Source: Paraburkholderia phenoliruptrix (lineage in GTDB: Bacteria > Pseudomonadota > Gammaproteobacteria > Burkholderiales > Burkholderiaceae). From it: a stretch of DNA of 64,000 bases. The stretch lies in contig NZ_CADIKB010000008.1 in the NCBI RefSeq assembly GCF_902859825.1, forward strand, positions 62,001-126,000, read 5' to 3'. The notes below the pieces were generated by a model. It did no database searches. It saw only the letters and a list, made by a program, of their open reading frames with translations, and was not told the origin of the DNA. Positions 10,122 to 19,624 of the stretch are shown here, in pieces. Position numbers and translations under genes: made by a program. Position 1 is the first letter of the stretch. The number at the start of each line of letters is the position of its first letter.

Positions 10122-10173
10122 GCGCCGGCTCCGCCCGCCGCGGAACGAGCCGTCAAATGCCGCAGCAGAAACA

Positions 10174-10208
10174 AAAAGCCCGCCTGAGCAGAACTCAGGC
10201 GGGCTTTT
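10174..10208. terminator. Bidirectional intrinsic terminator
   Basis: A perfect 15-bp inverted repeat (arms 10174-10188 and 10194-10208, 5-nt loop) begins with AAAA and ends with TTTT, so it can terminate the dioxygenase gene on the plus strand and the permease gene converging from the minus strand. Confidence 0.9.
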
Positions 10209-10257
10209 ACTTTTCAACTTGCCGCCGGGACGTCGATCGCCCGGCGAACGCGGCAGT

Positions 10258-11853
10258 TTAATGTGCGCCGATACCTTCGAGCACTTCGTCGTGCGTCTGA
10301 CGCTCTTCCAGATATTCGGAGCGATAACCGCTCTGCACGCCCCAGTAATAGAAGACGAGCGAGAACGCGATCACGACCAGCATGTCCCAGCCGTATGGCA
10401 GCAGGCCATGGCCGCCGAACTCCTTGCTGCCGATCAGCGACAGGATCGCCATCACCGGCAGATAGGCGACGAGCCACCATGCCGCCTTCAGGTCGCGGCC
10501 CCAGCCGCCGAAGCCCGACTTCGCCTGGAAGTAGAAGTAGACCGGCAGCGCGACAACCATCAGCAGAATGATTTCGCCCGTCAGCGGCCATTTGGCCCAG
10601 TACAGGATCAGCGACGCACACACGAACGCGAACGGCGCGATCACCTGCATGCCGGGAATATGCAGCGGACGCTCCAGATCCGTCGCCGCGCGGCGCAGCG
10701 CCATCAGGCTGATCGGGCCCGTCAGGTAGGAAATCACGGTCGCCACCGAAATCACCGCCGCGAGCGAGCTCCAGCCGCGGAAGAAGAACAGGAAGATGAA
10801 CGAGACCAGCAGGTTGAACCACATCGCCGGGCGCGGGACGCCGTAGAACGGATGCACGCTGCCGAAAATCTTCGGCATCGTGTTGTTGCGTTCCATCGCG
10901 TAGATCATGCGCGTGGTGGTCGCCATGTAGGTCGTGCCGGTGCCGCTCGGGCTCACGAAGGCGTCGACATACAGCAGAACGGCCAGCCAGTTGAGGTTCA
11001 GCGCGATCGCCAGTTCCGCGAACGGCGAGGCGAAATTGAAGTGGCGCCAGCCCTTCATCACGTCGGTCGGATTGACCGAGCCGATATACGCGACCTGCAG
11101 CAGCACATAAATGACGAGCGCAAGTAAAATCGAGCCGATCACCGCGAACGGCACGCTTTTCGCGGGATTACGCGCTTCGCCGGCGAGGTTGATCGGGCTC
11201 TGGAACCCGTTGAACGCGAACACGATGCCGCTCGTGGCGACCGCCGTCAGCACGGCCGACCAGCCGTACGGCGCGAACGTACTCACCTGGCCGAAGTTTT
11301 CCGTGTGAAAGCTGCTCGCCATCAAGCCGGCGATGGTCGCGCCCGGAATCAGGAACTTGAAGATCGTGATGGCCGAGTTGGCGCGCGCAAACAGCTTCAC
11401 GCCCCAGTAGTTCAGCAAAAAGTAGACGATCACGAGGGCCGCCGAGAGCAGCAACCCGGTTGTCGTTAATGATTCGTCGACGAATAATGCATGCGCCCAG
11501 GCATACGGCCAGGTGCTCATGTATTGAATGGAGGCCTCGGCCTCGATGGGAATCACCGACACAATGGCGATCCAGTTGGCCCACGCGCTGATGAAGCCCA
11601 CCAGCGCGCCGTGCGAATAGCGCGCGTAACGCACCATGCCGCCCGACTCCGGGAACATCGCGCCCAGTTCGGCGTAGGTCAGCGCAATGGCGAGAATCAC
11701 GACTGCGCCGATGATCCACGCGCAGATCGACGCCGGACCCGCGATTTTCGCGGCTTTCCACGCGCCGAACAGCCAGCCTGAGCCGATGATCGAACCCAGG
11801 CCGGTCAGCATGAGTGCGAACGGCCCGATGTTCCGTTGTATAGAACTTTTCAC
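10258..11853 (-). CDS. APC-family amino acid permease
   Basis: A 531-residue inner-membrane protein of about 12-14 hydrophobic segments. The first helix carries the APC-superfamily substrate-binding motif GLGSIIGSGWLFG, and a second conserved block FNGFQSPINLAGEARNP occurs near residue 230. These mark an amino acid/polyamine/organocation symporter, probably for amino acids; the exact substrate is not deducible. The C-terminus is a charged cytoplasmic tail (EYLEERQTHDEVLEG). It is transcribed alone from the region shared with cspA. Confidence 0.88.
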   Translation of the reverse strand: MKSSIQRNIGPFALMLTGLGSIIGSGWLFGAWKAAKIAGPASICAWIIGAVVILAIALTYAELGAMFPESGGMVRYARYSHGALVGFISAWANWIAIVSVIPIEAEASIQYMSTWPYAWAHALFVDESLTTTGLLLSAALVIVYFLLNYWGVKLFARANSAITIFKFLIPGATIAGLMASSFHTENFGQVSTFAPYGWSAVLTAVATSGIVFAFNGFQSPINLAGEARNPAKSVPFAVIGSILLALVIYVLLQVAYIGSVNPTDVMKGWRHFNFASPFAELAIALNLNWLAVLLYVDAFVSPSGTGTTYMATTTRMIYAMERNNTMPKIFGSVHPFYGVPRPAMWFNLLVSFIFLFFFRGWSSLAAVISVATVISYLTGPISLMALRRAATDLERPLHIPGMQVIAPFAFVCASLILYWAKWPLTGEIILLMVVALPVYFYFQAKSGFGGWGRDLKAAWWLVAYLPVMAILSLIGSKEFGGHGLLPYGWDMLVVIAFSLVFYYWGVQSGYRSEYLEERQTHDEVLEGIGAH

Positions 11854-12281
11854 GTCTTCTCCTGTTTCAGAACCATGTCGGCACCCCCTGACCTGCGCTT
11901 ATGACGCTGAGAACGGGTGACGCGCATGTATGCGCGGCGGTTATCCCTGTGGTGCAACCGGCGCGGGCGCGTAGTTTAACGGTTGCACCCGTCGCCTGCA
12001 GCGAAACTAAGGGTTCTCCCTAGCAAAAAAACTACCCACTTCGCAAGCTTTGTAAGCAACTTTTCGGGGCGCTATCGCGAATTTTTGTAAAGTTGCCGGT
12101 CGAGTGTTGACCTTCTCTCGAAATCGCCGTATAACGTTCGGGCAGGATTTCAAGCGGCGAGTGAATTGGTCTTTCGTAGTTCGCCCATCAACGGTACTCC
12201 GGTTGGTCCCATTACCCCCTTCCTTGATTTTCATGCACTCATGGGCTTCGGCCTTATTCACCATTTTTAGGAACAAGTAAT
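11854..12281. other. Intergenic region between permease and cspA
   Basis: 428 bp without a gene. The left part must hold the minus-strand permease promoter. The right part holds the plus-strand cspA promoter (12107-12135) and an untranslated leader of about 140 nt, a usual arrangement for cold-shock genes whose leader folds in a temperature-dependent way. It is AT-richer than its surroundings. No other gene is seen. Confidence 0.7.
12107..12135 (+). promoter_or_regulatory. cspA promoter
   Basis: TTGACC at 12107-12112 and TATAAC at 12130-12135 are separated by exactly 17 bp, a near-consensus sigma-70 promoter. The expected transcription start is near 12142, which leaves a leader of about 140 nt before cspA. 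Confidence 0.75.
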
Positions 12282-12485
12282 ATGGAAACCGGTACCGTCA
12301 AGTGGTTCAATGACGCAAAGGGCTTTGGCTTCATCACCCCGGACGGCGGCGGCGAAGATCTGTTCGCGCATTTCTCGGAAATCCGCACGGAAGGCTTCAA
12401 GACGCTGCAAGAAAACCAAAAGGTTACGTTTGAAGTGAAGACGGGCCCGAAGGGCAAGCAAGCTGCTAACATCAAGCCGGTGTAA
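12282..12485 (+). CDS. cspA: Cold-shock protein CspA family
   Basis: A 67-residue single OB-fold nucleic acid chaperone. RNP1 (KGFGFI) and RNP2 (DLFAHF) are intact, with the starting block [17 protein letters not shown]. It binds single-stranded RNA/DNA and melts secondary structures. It has its own promoter, a long leader and a strong terminator, so it forms a monocistronic unit. Cold inducibility is inferred from the family; non-cold-induced paralogues also exist. Confidence 0.95.
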   Translation: METGTVKWFNDAKGFGFITPDGGGEDLFAHFSEIRTEGFKTLQENQKVTFEVKTGPKGKQAANIKPV

Positions 12486-12511
12486 GCGCTACGCTGCTTC
12501 CTTCTGGACGC

Positions 12512-12539
12512 AAAAAACCCCGCCAAGGCGGGGTTTTTT
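12512..12539. terminator. Intrinsic terminator after cspA
   Basis: A GC-rich stem (ACCCCGCC/GGCGGGGT) with a 2-nt loop is flanked by an A-run on the left and a run of seven T on the right. It ends the cspA transcript and may also serve the converging Hsp70-like gene. Confidence 0.9.
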
Positions 12540-12600
12540 TATATCCGTCGACATTGCGACAAGGCGATTATCTTCGCGCTATGCGAGTTGTGATTCGCGT

Positions 12601-13851
12601 TCAGGTGAAGACACGCCGCGCGTGAATGCCGAGGCCCGTGGCCACGCTCGCGAGGCGGTCGCCGAATACGGGTTGCGCATCGGGAAATGTCGCGGCCAAT
12701 GCGTTAGAGAGAAACGCGAGACCGGTCGAGCCGCCCGTAAAGTACACCGCGCTCACGTCGCGAACGGACACGCCGGCGGCGTGCACGGTGTCGCGCGCCG
12801 CCGCCACGATGCGCCGCGTCTCCTCCTGGCCCGCCTCGATCAACTGGGCTTCGTCGAATGCAAGACGCAGTTCGTCTTCCACTTCGTCCAGATCGATCAC
12901 CGTCTCGCCGCCCGCCGCGACGCCGATCTTCGCCTCTTCGGCATGCGCCGCCAGCGCGTGACCGAGACGCCGCTCGACCACGCGCATCAGGCGGTCGTGG
13001 TGCTTGACCTCGGTGAAGAGGTGCCGCATCAAAGCGAGTTCGCTGACACGCTTGGGCGCATAGACCGTGTTGATCAGATGCCACGTCGCAAGGTCGAAAT
13101 AGACGCGGTTCGGGATTTCGCGGCCTTCCGGGTCGAGCGATTGATAGCCGAGTTCGCGCAGAATCGTCGCCAGTTCCACGCGGCGGTCGAAATCCGTGCC
13201 CGCGACGTGCACGCCGTGGTGAGCCAGCACGTCGTCCTTGCGCTCCACGCGCTGCATCCGTTCGGGCCCCACGCGCACCAGCGAAAAGTCCGACGTACCG
13301 CCGCCAATGTCGGCCACCAGCACAAGGCCTTCGCGTGTCAGGCGCGATTCGTAGTCGAAAGCGGCCGCAATCGGCTCATACTGGAAGTGAATGTCGCGCA
13401 AACCGACCGCGCGCGCCGCCGTTTCCAGCTGCTTTTGCGCCACCTGATCCGCGCGCGGGTCGTCGTCGACGAAGAACACCGGGCGGCCCAGCACCGCGCG
13501 GTCGATCGGCGCCCCCGCGCTTTTTTCCGCCGAACGCTTCAGATGGTCGAGGAAAATCGCGATGACGTCCGTGTACTTGATTGCCGTGCCGTCGCCGAGA
13601 TCCGTCGAATTGTCGGCAAGCGGCGAGCCGAGAATGCTTTTCATCGAGCGCATCAGCCGGCCGTCGAAACCGTCGATGTACGCCGCGAGCGCCGCGCGCC
13701 CGAATTCGCGGGTGTCTTCGTCGGTATTGAAGAAGACCGAGGTGGGCAGCGTCGTGTAGGCGCCTTCGACGGGCGCGAGCCTGAGCGCCGCGCCGTCCGG
13801 AACGGCCACGGCCGAGTTGGAAGTACCGAAGTCAATCGCGCAATAGGTCAT
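12601..13851 (-). CDS. Hsp70-like ATPase (YegD-type)
   Basis: A 416-residue protein made of the actin/Hsp70 nucleotide-binding domain without the canonical substrate-binding domain and lid. The phosphate 1 motif is CAIDFGTSNSAVAV at the N-terminus, phosphate 2 is VADIGGGTSDFSLV, and the adenosine motif is YFTGGSTGLAFLSNAL near the C-terminus. This matches the YegD subgroup of DnaK-like proteins, whose client is unknown. No DnaJ or GrpE gene is nearby. Confidence 0.9.
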   Translation of the reverse strand: MTYCAIDFGTSNSAVAVPDGAALRLAPVEGAYTTLPTSVFFNTDEDTREFGRAALAAYIDGFDGRLMRSMKSILGSPLADNSTDLGDGTAIKYTDVIAIFLDHLKRSAEKSAGAPIDRAVLGRPVFFVDDDPRADQVAQKQLETAARAVGLRDIHFQYEPIAAAFDYESRLTREGLVLVADIGGGTSDFSLVRVGPERMQRVERKDDVLAHHGVHVAGTDFDRRVELATILRELGYQSLDPEGREIPNRVYFDLATWHLINTVYAPKRVSELALMRHLFTEVKHHDRLMRVVERRLGHALAAHAEEAKIGVAAGGETVIDLDEVEDELRLAFDEAQLIEAGQEETRRIVAAARDTVHAAGVSVRDVSAVYFTGGSTGLAFLSNALAATFPDAQPVFGDRLASVATGLGIHARRVFT

Positions 13852-14096
13852 GGCAGGAATCGCCGCTCACGGCTGGCGCGCACGGGTAGGGGGAGCGGCT
13901 TTGTATCACGAAAGCCGGACCAGCATCAACATGCCAATTAGCCCGGCGGGGCGTGAGCAAAGTGCAATGCAGGCACGACCGAGGCACAAACGGCGCGCAG
14001 CCCGACGCGCTTTGCGCGCAACGCGCGGCGGAACGCAAATTGCTCCGCACTGCTGTTCCAGCCGCCGCATTCCAACGACTCAGGAGACCATCAGCA

Positions 14097-15575
14097 ATGA
14101 GCGCGCCGCCTGCCGCCGACGTCGAGCGAAAAACCGCCGGGGTGATCGAAACGGATTTGCCGTCGCGGCTCGACCGACTGCCTTGGGGACGCTTTCATAC
14201 CTTGATCGTCGTGGCGCTCGGCGTGACCTGGCTGCTCGACGGACTCGAGGTGACACTCGCCGGGGCGGTTGCGAGCGCGTTGAAGTCGAGCCCGTCGCTG
14301 CATTTCAGCAACGCGGACGTGGGTCTCGCCGGCAGCGCCTACATCGCCGGCGCGGTGCTGGGCGCGCTCGGTTTCGGCTGGCTCACCGACCGGCTGGGCC
14401 GCCGCAAGCTCTTTTTCATCACGCTCGCGCTGTATCTGGCGGCCACCGCCGCCACCGCCTTGTCGTGGAATCTCGCCAGCTTTTTGCTGTTCCGCTTTCT
14501 GACCGGCGCGGGCATCGGCGGCGAATACACGGCGATCAATTCGACAATTCAGGAATTCACGCCGCCTCGCGTGCGCGGCTGGATCGATCTGGCGATCAAC
14601 GGCACCTTCTGGGTAGGCGCCGGGCTGGGCGCGGCGGGTTCGCTGGTGCTGCTTGATCCGCACTTGCTGCCGGGCGACTGGGGCTGGCGCGCATGCTTTT
14701 TCATCGGTGCGGCGCTCGCGCTGATCGTGCTGCCGATGCGCATCTGGGTGCCTGAAAGCCCGCGCTGGCTGCTGACGCACGGCGACGAGCGCGACGCTCG
14801 CGGCATCGTCGAAGGAATCGAAAGTCGCTTTCGCAGCGAAGGCCACACGCTGCCCGCCGACGGCTTCACGCGCCTGCGCCTGCGTGCCCGCGGGCACACG
14901 CCGCTGCGCGAAGTGTTTCATACGCTGTTCAATCTGCACCGACGGCGCGCGCTGGTCGGTCTTTCGCTGATGACCGCGCAGGCGTTCTTCTATAACGCGA
15001 TTTTCTTCACCTACGCGCTCGTGTTGACAGATTTCTATGGGGTGCCTGGCGATCACATCGGCTGGTATCTGCTACCTTTCGCACTCGGCAATTTCCTCGG
15101 CCCGTTGCTGCTCGGCCGCCTTTTCGATGTGATCGGGCGGCGCAAGATGATCGCGTCGACTTACGGCATGTCGGCGATTCTGCTGACGGCAAGCGGCTAC
15201 CTCTTCGAGCAGCACATGCTGACGGTCGTCACACAAACCGTCGCGTGGATGGTGATTTTCTTCTTCGCGTCGGCGGCGGCCAGCTCGGCTTATCTCACCG
15301 TCAGCGAATCGTTTCCGCTGGAAATCCGCGCGCTCGCCATTGCCGTGTTCTACGCGTTCGGTACAGCGCTCGGCGGAATCGCCGGACCGGCCTTCTTCGG
15401 ACGGCTGATCGACACGCACCAGCGCGGCGAAGTGTTTTCCGGCTATCTGGTCGGCTCCGCGCTCATGCTCGCGGCAGCCGTGATCGCGGCGATCTGGGGT
15501 GTAGATGCGGAGCGCAAGTCGTTGGAGCATGTGGCCGCGCCGCTTTCGAGCGTAACCGACGACGACGCGCTTTGA
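14097..15575 (+). CDS. MFS transporter (sugar-porter-like)
   Basis: A 492-residue major facilitator with 12 hydrophobic segments and a central cytoplasmic loop. Signature motifs are GWLTDRLGRRKLFF between helices 2 and 3, RFLTGAGIGGEYTAI in helix 4 and PESPRWLLTHGDE after helix 6, as in the metabolite:H+ and sugar porter families. The substrate is unknown. The ATG at 14097 is preceded by a GGAGA-type ribosome site; an upstream frame to 13953 is not conserved. A hairpin follows at 15590-15613. Confidence 0.9.
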   Translation: MSAPPAADVERKTAGVIETDLPSRLDRLPWGRFHTLIVVALGVTWLLDGLEVTLAGAVASALKSSPSLHFSNADVGLAGSAYIAGAVLGALGFGWLTDRLGRRKLFFITLALYLAATAATALSWNLASFLLFRFLTGAGIGGEYTAINSTIQEFTPPRVRGWIDLAINGTFWVGAGLGAAGSLVLLDPHLLPGDWGWRACFFIGAALALIVLPMRIWVPESPRWLLTHGDERDARGIVEGIESRFRSEGHTLPADGFTRLRLRARGHTPLREVFHTLFNLHRRRALVGLSLMTAQAFFYNAIFFTYALVLTDFYGVPGDHIGWYLLPFALGNFLGPLLLGRLFDVIGRRKMIASTYGMSAILLTASGYLFEQHMLTVVTQTVAWMVIFFFASAAASSAYLTVSESFPLEIRALAIAVFYAFGTALGGIAGPAFFGRLIDTHQRGEVFSGYLVGSALMLAAAVIAAIWGVDAERKSLEHVAAPLSSVTDDDAL

Positions 15576-15589
15576 CGCGCCCAATAAAA

Positions 15590-15613
15590 AACGCGCGGCA
15601 CGCGCCGCGCGTT
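15590..15613. terminator. Terminator hairpin between convergent genes
   Basis: A perfect 10-bp inverted repeat (arms 15590-15599 and 15604-15613, loop ACGC). On the minus strand it is followed by a T-run, which fits termination of the nitroreductase transcript. On the plus strand the T-tract is poor. Confidence 0.7.
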
Positions 15614-15645
15614 CTTCGTCAACGTGCAAGGCAACAGAAGCCGCC

Positions 15646-16239
15646 TCAGAACGCCTTTTTCCAGCCGCCGCCATAGGCGATCTCGCCAAGCGGCAAACGC
15701 TGGCGCGCCGACTTTTCGCGCTCGCGCAGCACCGGATCCAGCTTCTCGACGTCGCCGTAATGGCCGAGCGAAATGATCGCGATGGGCTCGACGTCGTTCG
15801 GCAACTCAAAAGCCGTGCGGAATGCGTTCGGGTCGAAGCCGCTCATCTGATGCGCGGCGAGGCCGAGCGCGTGCGCTTGCAAGACCAGCGCCATGGCCGC
15901 CGCGCCGGCGTCGTATTGCGCGCAGCGGTTCACTTCGCCCTTCGCGGTGCGCGTTTGCGTCGTCACGGCGATCAGCACGGGCGCGGGTGCGTTCCAGCCC
16001 TGGTTGAACGGCACGAGGGTGGCAAACGCCTGCTTGAATGCGACTTCATCGACGCTGCGGTCGAACACCAGAAAACGCCACGGCTGTGCGTTGTACGACG
16101 AAGGCGCCCAGCGTGCCGCTTCGAGCACCGCGTGCAGGTTCTCGCGGCTCACCGGCTCGCTCGAATAGGCGCGCGGGCTCCAGCGACCGGCAATCAGCTC
16201 GTGGATGGCGACTTCGGTGGGGGCGGGTTTGTGGGTCAT
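15646..16239 (-). CDS. Nitroreductase-family protein
   Basis: A 197-residue FMN-dependent nitroreductase-fold protein. Visible features are RWSPRAY near the N-terminus (FMN phosphate contacts), AARWAPSSYNAQPWRFLVF, and the C-terminal ISLGHYGDVEKL. Such enzymes reduce nitroaromatics, quinones or enones with NAD(P)H; the physiological substrate is unknown. The start at 16239 gives a normal N-terminus; the frame stays open to 16302 without similarity. It is a single-gene unit ending at the hairpin at 15590. Confidence 0.88.
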   Translation of the reverse strand: MTHKPAPTEVAIHELIAGRWSPRAYSSEPVSRENLHAVLEAARWAPSSYNAQPWRFLVFDRSVDEVAFKQAFATLVPFNQGWNAPAPVLIAVTTQTRTAKGEVNRCAQYDAGAAAMALVLQAHALGLAAHQMSGFDPNAFRTAFELPNDVEPIAIISLGHYGDVEKLDPVLREREKSARQRLPLGEIAYGGGWKKAF

Positions 16240-16403
16240 GCGCTTCTCTCGGTGGAAATTCACGATCGCGGGCGGCTGCCCAAGGCCACATAGCATACCC
16301 AAGGATCGACGCGCGCGCTGTGCAATACGCGCGGATGGTTTTTCCGTGGTGTGGAAAGCCGCAGGCGCGGCGCGCTAGCGTCTTTCCCTTTCCCTGAATC
16401 GCG

Positions 16404-17687
16404 TCAGACGGCCTGCGGCTGCGGCACCTTGGCCGGCCGGTTGATCCGCAGCACGATAACGGCGGCGACGAGGCACAGACCGCCCGAAATCATCGACGCC
16501 ACCGTGTAGGTGCCGAGGCTCGCGCGCAGCATGCCCGCGCCGAGCGCCGCGAACGCTGCGCCGAGCTGATGCCCCGCCACGACCCAGCCGAACACCACGG
16601 GCGCCGACTCCTTGCCGTAGACGTCGGTCGCGAGACGCACGGTCGGCGGCACGGTGGCGATCCAGTCGAGCCCGTAGAACACGGCGAATAGCGGCAGCCC
16701 GAAAAAGTCGATGCCGAAGGCGTGCGGCAGATACATCAGCGACAAGCCGCGCAGCCCGTAATACCAGAACAGCAGCACCCGGCTATTGAAACGGTCCGAG
16801 AGCCAGCCGGAGAGTGTCGTGCCGAACAGATCGAACACACCCATGGCTGCAAGCAGCGACGCGCCCTGCACTTCCGACATGCCGTAGTCGCCGCACATGG
16901 CGATCAGATGGGTGCCGACGTAGCCGTTTGTGCTCGCGCCGCAAATAAAGAAGCTGAAGAACAGCAGCCAGAAATCGCGCGTCCTGCTCGCCATGGCGAG
17001 CGTGCCGAATGCGATGGCGAGCGGGTTCTGCTTCGTGACCGTGGCCGCCACGGGCGCGTCGTGCGGCTCGCCGTACGGACGCAGCTTCACATCGGCCGGG
17101 CGCTCGGGCAGCAGAAACGCCACCAGCGGCAAAACGACAGCCGCGGCCGCCGCGACGACCCACACCACCTGACGCCAGCCATAGTGCTCGGCGATGGCCG
17201 CGAGCATCGGCAGAAACACGAGCTGGCCGGTCGCCGAACTCGCCGTGAGAATCCCCATGACCAGCCCGCGGTGCGTGGTGAACCAGCGGGTCACCACGGT
17301 CGCCGACAAGGACAGCGCGGCCACGCCCGTCGCGCCGCCCACCATCACGCCCCAGACGAGCACCATCTGCCACGGCTGCGTCATCAGCGACGACAGCGCG
17401 ACGCCCAACGCCATCGTGCCGAGCGCGATGAGCAGCGTGGGCCGCACACCGAAGCGCTGCATCGCCGCGGCCGCGAACGGCCCCATCAACCCGTACAGCG
17501 CGATGTTCACGGAGATGGCGAGCGAAATCGTCGCACGGCTCCAGCCGAACTGGTGCTCAAGCGGCACCATCATCACGCTCGGCGTGGCGCGCGTGCCGGC
17601 CGCCGCGAGCAACACCAGAAACACCACGGCGACCGTCAACCAGCCATAGTGGAAACGCCTGCCTATCAGTCCTGCTGCCCAGTTCAT
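16404..17687 (-). CDS. MFS transporter (OFA/monocarboxylate-like)
   Basis: A 427-residue, 12-helix major facilitator starting RRFHYGWLTVAVVFLVLL, the YGW N-terminal pattern of the OFA/monocarboxylate porter group. A loop of about 20 polar residues separates the two halves. Organic acid transport is likely but not proven. The ATG at 17687 has GGAGAG upstream. It is divergent from a TetR-family gene; the 154-bp shared region holds two perfect palindromes, so repression by that regulator is the simplest model. Confidence 0.88.
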   Translation of the reverse strand: MNWAAGLIGRRFHYGWLTVAVVFLVLLAAAGTRATPSVMMVPLEHQFGWSRATISLAISVNIALYGLMGPFAAAAMQRFGVRPTLLIALGTMALGVALSSLMTQPWQMVLVWGVMVGGATGVAALSLSATVVTRWFTTHRGLVMGILTASSATGQLVFLPMLAAIAEHYGWRQVVWVVAAAAAVVLPLVAFLLPERPADVKLRPYGEPHDAPVAATVTKQNPLAIAFGTLAMASRTRDFWLLFFSFFICGASTNGYVGTHLIAMCGDYGMSEVQGASLLAAMGVFDLFGTTLSGWLSDRFNSRVLLFWYYGLRGLSLMYLPHAFGIDFFGLPLFAVFYGLDWIATVPPTVRLATDVYGKESAPVVFGWVVAGHQLGAAFAALGAGMLRASLGTYTVASMISGGLCLVAAVIVLRINRPAKVPQPQAV

Positions 17688-17754
17688 CGGCTCTCCTGTC
17701 GCGCGAATTCGAAGCGTCGGCACCGTCGGTACTTTTACGGTTTCGGTAAGGGAC

Positions 17755-17774
17755 TTGTGACAGATCAGTCACAA
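17755..17774. promoter_or_regulatory. Palindromic site in MFS/TetR intergenic region
   Basis: TTGTGAC and GTCACAA are perfect 7-bp arms around a 6-bp centre. It lies 68 bp upstream of the MFS start. The outer TGTGA/TCACA halves resemble CRP/FNR sites but their spacing (8 bp) is 2 bp too long for CRP, so a different regulator is more likely. Confidence 0.5.
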
Positions 17775-17791
17775 TCAGTGTTGCGATGTTA

Positions 17792-17807
17792 GTTACCGGT
17801 CGGTAAC
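17792..17807. promoter_or_regulatory. Putative TetR-family operator
   Basis: GTTACCG and CGGTAAC form a perfect 16-bp palindrome with a 2-bp centre, 34 bp before the TetR-family start codon and between the divergent genes. Length and symmetry are typical of TetR operators. Confidence 0.6.
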
Positions 17808-17841
17808 ATGTCAAGGCGTCAATTGAATTCAGGGGCCGTTC

Positions 17842-18513
17842 ATGTCTGCAAGCGAAACTTCCAAACCAGCCGGCGCTCCGCCAGCGTCCGGGCCGGTGGG
17901 CGCCCCGCGCCGGGCCCGGGGGACGCATACGACCGGGCCCGAAGCGCAACAGCACTTGCTGCGCGCCGCGGACGAATTGTTCTATCGCGAGGGCGTTCGC
18001 GCAGTGGGCGTGGACGCGGTGGTCGAGCGGGCCGGCGTCAACAAGATGAGCCTGTACCGCCAGTTTTCGTCGAAAGACGAACTGGTGATGGCGTACCTGG
18101 AGCGCAAAGACGCGCAGTTCTTCGGCTACGTCGAAAAGAGCTTCGCGAAACATCCCGGCGAGCCGGCGCGGCAGTTGCAGCAATATTTCGACGACCTCGC
18201 GGCGCGGGCGTCGCTCGAGGACTATCGCGGCTGTCCGTTCGTGAATGTCGCCGTCGAGTTTTCGGACACCGGACACGCCGCGCGGCAGTTCGTGTTCCGC
18301 AACAAGGAGCGACTGCTCGCGCGCCTCACTGAACTGGCGACGGCCGCAGGCGCCGACGATCCCGAGCTGCTCGGCAATGCGCTTGCCTTGCTGATCGAGG
18401 GTGTGTATGCGGCGAGCCAGACCTATCGCGCCGGATCCGGGCCGGTGCTGGCCGCGCCGAAAGCGGCAGCGCAATTGATCGCCGCGGCATGCGGGGGCAG
18501 ATCGGCAGAGTAG
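17842..18513 (+). CDS. TetR/AcrR-family transcriptional regulator
   Basis: A 223-residue regulator. After a Pro/Ala-rich leader of about 30 residues comes the TetR helix-turn-helix: HLLRAADELFYREGVRAVGV, then VVERAGVNKMSLYRQFSSKDELV. The C-terminal ligand-binding domain is helical and contains EDYRGCPFVNVAVEF, a conserved block in this subgroup. It is divergent from the MFS gene and probably controls both itself and the transporter through the 17792 palindrome. Confidence 0.92.
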   Translation: MSASETSKPAGAPPASGPVGAPRRARGTHTTGPEAQQHLLRAADELFYREGVRAVGVDAVVERAGVNKMSLYRQFSSKDELVMAYLERKDAQFFGYVEKSFAKHPGEPARQLQQYFDDLAARASLEDYRGCPFVNVAVEFSDTGHAARQFVFRNKERLLARLTELATAAGADDPELLGNALALLIEGVYAASQTYRAGSGPVLAAPKAAAQLIAAACGGRSAE

Positions 18514-18631
18514 TTTTGGCTGGGTCGCTGGTTTGCTGATTCCCGCGAGCGCACGCACGCAGCCAGCAGCGGCGTCGTGAGCCCGCGCGGGCGCCGCTAA
18601 AATGACGCTTTGCCTCAATTGCCGAACCGCC

Positions 18632-19186
18632 ATGCCCTCATCCGCCGAATCGCACGACGCAGTCGTTGCCGCCACCCGTCACTGGCTGACTGAAGCCGTG
18701 ATCGGACTCAACCTGTGTCCGTTCGCGAAGGCCGTCCACGTAAAGCGACAAATTCGCTACGCGGTGAGCGAGGCCACCGGCCTGGAAGGCGTGCTCGCCG
18801 ATCTCGAAACGGAGCTGAACACGCTGGTCGCCGCCGATCCCGCCGCCGTCGACACGACACTATTAATCTTGCCCCAGGCGCTCGGCGATTTTCTCGAATA
18901 CAACGACGCGCTTTTTTTCGCCGAAAGAATGCTCAAGCAGCTTCGGCTCGAAGGCATTATCCAGATTGCCAGCTTTCACCCTTTCTATCAGTTCGAAGGC
19001 ACGGAACCTGACGACATCGAGAATTACACGAATCGCGCGCCGTACCCGATTCTGCATTTACTCAGAGAAGACAGCATTGAGCGCGCGGTTCAGGCATTTC
19101 CCGATGCTGAAGCCATCTACGAACGCAATCAGGAAACGCTGCGGCGAATCGGACTCGCCGGCTGGCATAAATTGATGAAAACCTGA
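18632..19186 (+). CDS. DUF1415 family protein
   Basis: A 184-residue cytosolic protein of unknown function. The conserved opening block VIGLNLCPFAKAV with a Cys and the mid-protein FHPFYQFEG and NYTNRAPYPILHLLRED are characteristic of DUF1415. The start at 18632 (MPSSAES) was preferred over 18602 because similarity begins shortly after it. It converges on the broken methyltransferase gene with a gap of 1 bp. Confidence 0.88.
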   Translation: MPSSAESHDAVVAATRHWLTEAVIGLNLCPFAKAVHVKRQIRYAVSEATGLEGVLADLETELNTLVAADPAAVDTTLLILPQALGDFLEYNDALFFAERMLKQLRLEGIIQIASFHPFYQFEGTEPDDIENYTNRAPYPILHLLREDSIERAVQAFPDAEAIYERNQETLRRIGLAGWHKLMKT

Positions 19187-19624
19187 ATTACGCGGAAACG
19201 AAAAACCGCTCTTTCAGCTCCTCGATACCAAGCGTCTGCATCACCTCGTTGAGGCGCTCGGCCGGGCGCCGCCGCGGCAGGTCCTTGAACTGGGCGATGA
19301 TCAGTTCGTTTTTCATCGAATGTTCCCAGCCGACCAGTTCGGTCACGCTCACCTGATAGCCGTGCGCTTCCAGCTGCAAGCAGCGCAGCACGTTGGTAAT
19401 CTGGCTGCCGAATTCGCGCGTATGCAACGGATGCCGCCAGATTTCCGTCAGCGCATTGCCGAGCGATTTACTTTTGTTTTGCCGTAAAACGCCTGCCACT
19501 TCGGCCTGACAACACGGCACCACCACGATATATTTCGCCTTCTTTTCGAGGGCGAAGCGAATCGCGTCGTCGGTGGCGGTATTGCAGGCGTGCAATGCGG
19601 TGACAATATCGATTTGCGCCGGCA

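Noticed and set aside
17755..17774. CRP-binding site
   Set aside because: TGTGA and TCACA are 8 bp apart instead of 6, so it does not fit CRP.
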